From positions 38,617 to 102,616 of the forward strand of contig NZ_JAELTJ010000006.1 in assembly GCF_016428805.1 (NCBI RefSeq): DNA of 64,000 bases, read 5' to 3'. The notes under the pieces were generated by a model. That model was given only the letters and a program-made list of their open reading frames with translations. It was not told the origin of the DNA and made no database searches. Shown piece after piece: positions 63,884 through 64,000 of this stretch. The DNA is from Achromobacter sp. ASV32 (lineage in GTDB: Bacteria > Pseudomonadota > Gammaproteobacteria > Burkholderiales > Burkholderiaceae_B). Position numbers and translations under genes: made by a program. Position 1 is the stretch's first letter. Each line of letters opens with the position of its first letter.

Positions 63884-64000
63884 TCAGAGGCGTCCCTTCC
63901 AGGGAATCGCGAATTTCTCCAGATACCGCACCAGCAGGTCAAAGGCGAAGGCGAATACGCCAATGACGATGATGCCCATGATGACGGTGTCGCTGGCCAG
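63884..64000 (-). CDS. tauC: taurine ABC transporter permease, C-terminal end only
   Basis: The frame reading left from the window edge gives 38 residues of a SsuC/TauC-type permease C-terminus (SDTVIMGIIVIGVFAFAFDL, LEKFAIPWKGRL) ending at TGA 63884-63886. The N-terminal part, and presumably tauA and tauB, lie beyond the window. Confidence 0.85.
   Translation of the reverse strand: MASDTVIMGIIVIGVFAFAFDLLVRYLEKFAIPWKGRL

Overview
The window is a GC-rich (roughly two-thirds G+C), densely coding chromosomal segment of a betaproteobacterium, most likely an Achromobacter/Bordetella-type member of the Alcaligenaceae. This rests on recognisable protein families, gene order (ppsR/ppsA divergent; smpB/ratA-ratB divergent; ygfZ divergent from mltG-tmk-holB-tatD) and codon usage, not on a database search. 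There are about 55 protein genes. I see no rRNA, tRNA, CRISPR array, prophage or intact insertion sequence.

Layout. 1-8.3 kb: PEP synthase and its divergent regulator, a methyltransferase, a LysR regulator, an Ada-like repair regulator, a GATase and the membrane pair nfeD-qmcA. 8.3-10.9 kb: a membrane diguanylate cyclase, smpB and ratA-ratB. 11-14.9 kb: a valine/isobutyrate catabolic cluster (acyl-CoA dehydrogenase, 3-hydroxyisobutyryl-CoA hydrolase, mmsB, a PaaI-type thioesterase) behind a LiuR-like operator. 14.9-21.5 kb: a VIT-type transporter and the housekeeping run ygfZ / mltG-tmk-holB-tatD, then an exported ankyrin protein. 21.6-27.5 kb: an IclR regulator, an amino-acid ABC importer fused operonically to a formimidoylglutamase gene, and a berberine-bridge-type flavoprotein oxidase. 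27.8-32.5 kb: glutamate dehydrogenase behind a striking inverted repeat, then a divergent AraC regulator and TonB-dependent siderophore receptor. 32.5-39.2 kb: a lipoprotein, a GST-GNAT-lplB-lplA operon encoding a split lipoate ligase, a DMT exporter with divergent Lrp regulator, glutathione peroxidase and an MFS exporter.

39.2-50 kb: an exported DUF1800/DUF1501 pair, a TPR protein, a LysR-controlled four-carbon acid-sugar cluster (dtnK-like kinase, pdxA2, TIM-barrel protein of unknown role), an Aer-like energy-taxis receptor behind a perfect FNR-type box, and a photolyase. 50-57 kb: a class III CoA-transferase, an exported peroxiredoxin, a YXWGXW-repeat protein with a tiny tyrosine-rich lipoprotein, DoxX and the RNA helicase DbpA. 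57-64 kb: a taurine dissimilation locus. IclR is divergent from xsc-pta, followed by tauX-tauY (taurine dehydrogenase), and convergent to these lie tauR and the 3' end of tauC.

The genes that work together most clearly are those of the taurine locus: TauC import, TauXY oxidation to sulfoacetaldehyde, Xsc cleavage to acetyl phosphate plus sulfite, and Pta conversion to acetyl-CoA. The best candidates for undescribed biology are the dtnK-pdxA2-TIM-barrel operon with its nested palindromes, the ABC importer plus lone formimidoylglutamase, the split lipoate ligase, the gdhA upstream inverted repeat, the 47-residue lipoprotein, and a dispersed TAGGGCCTGTT motif that supplies the stop codon of three unrelated genes.
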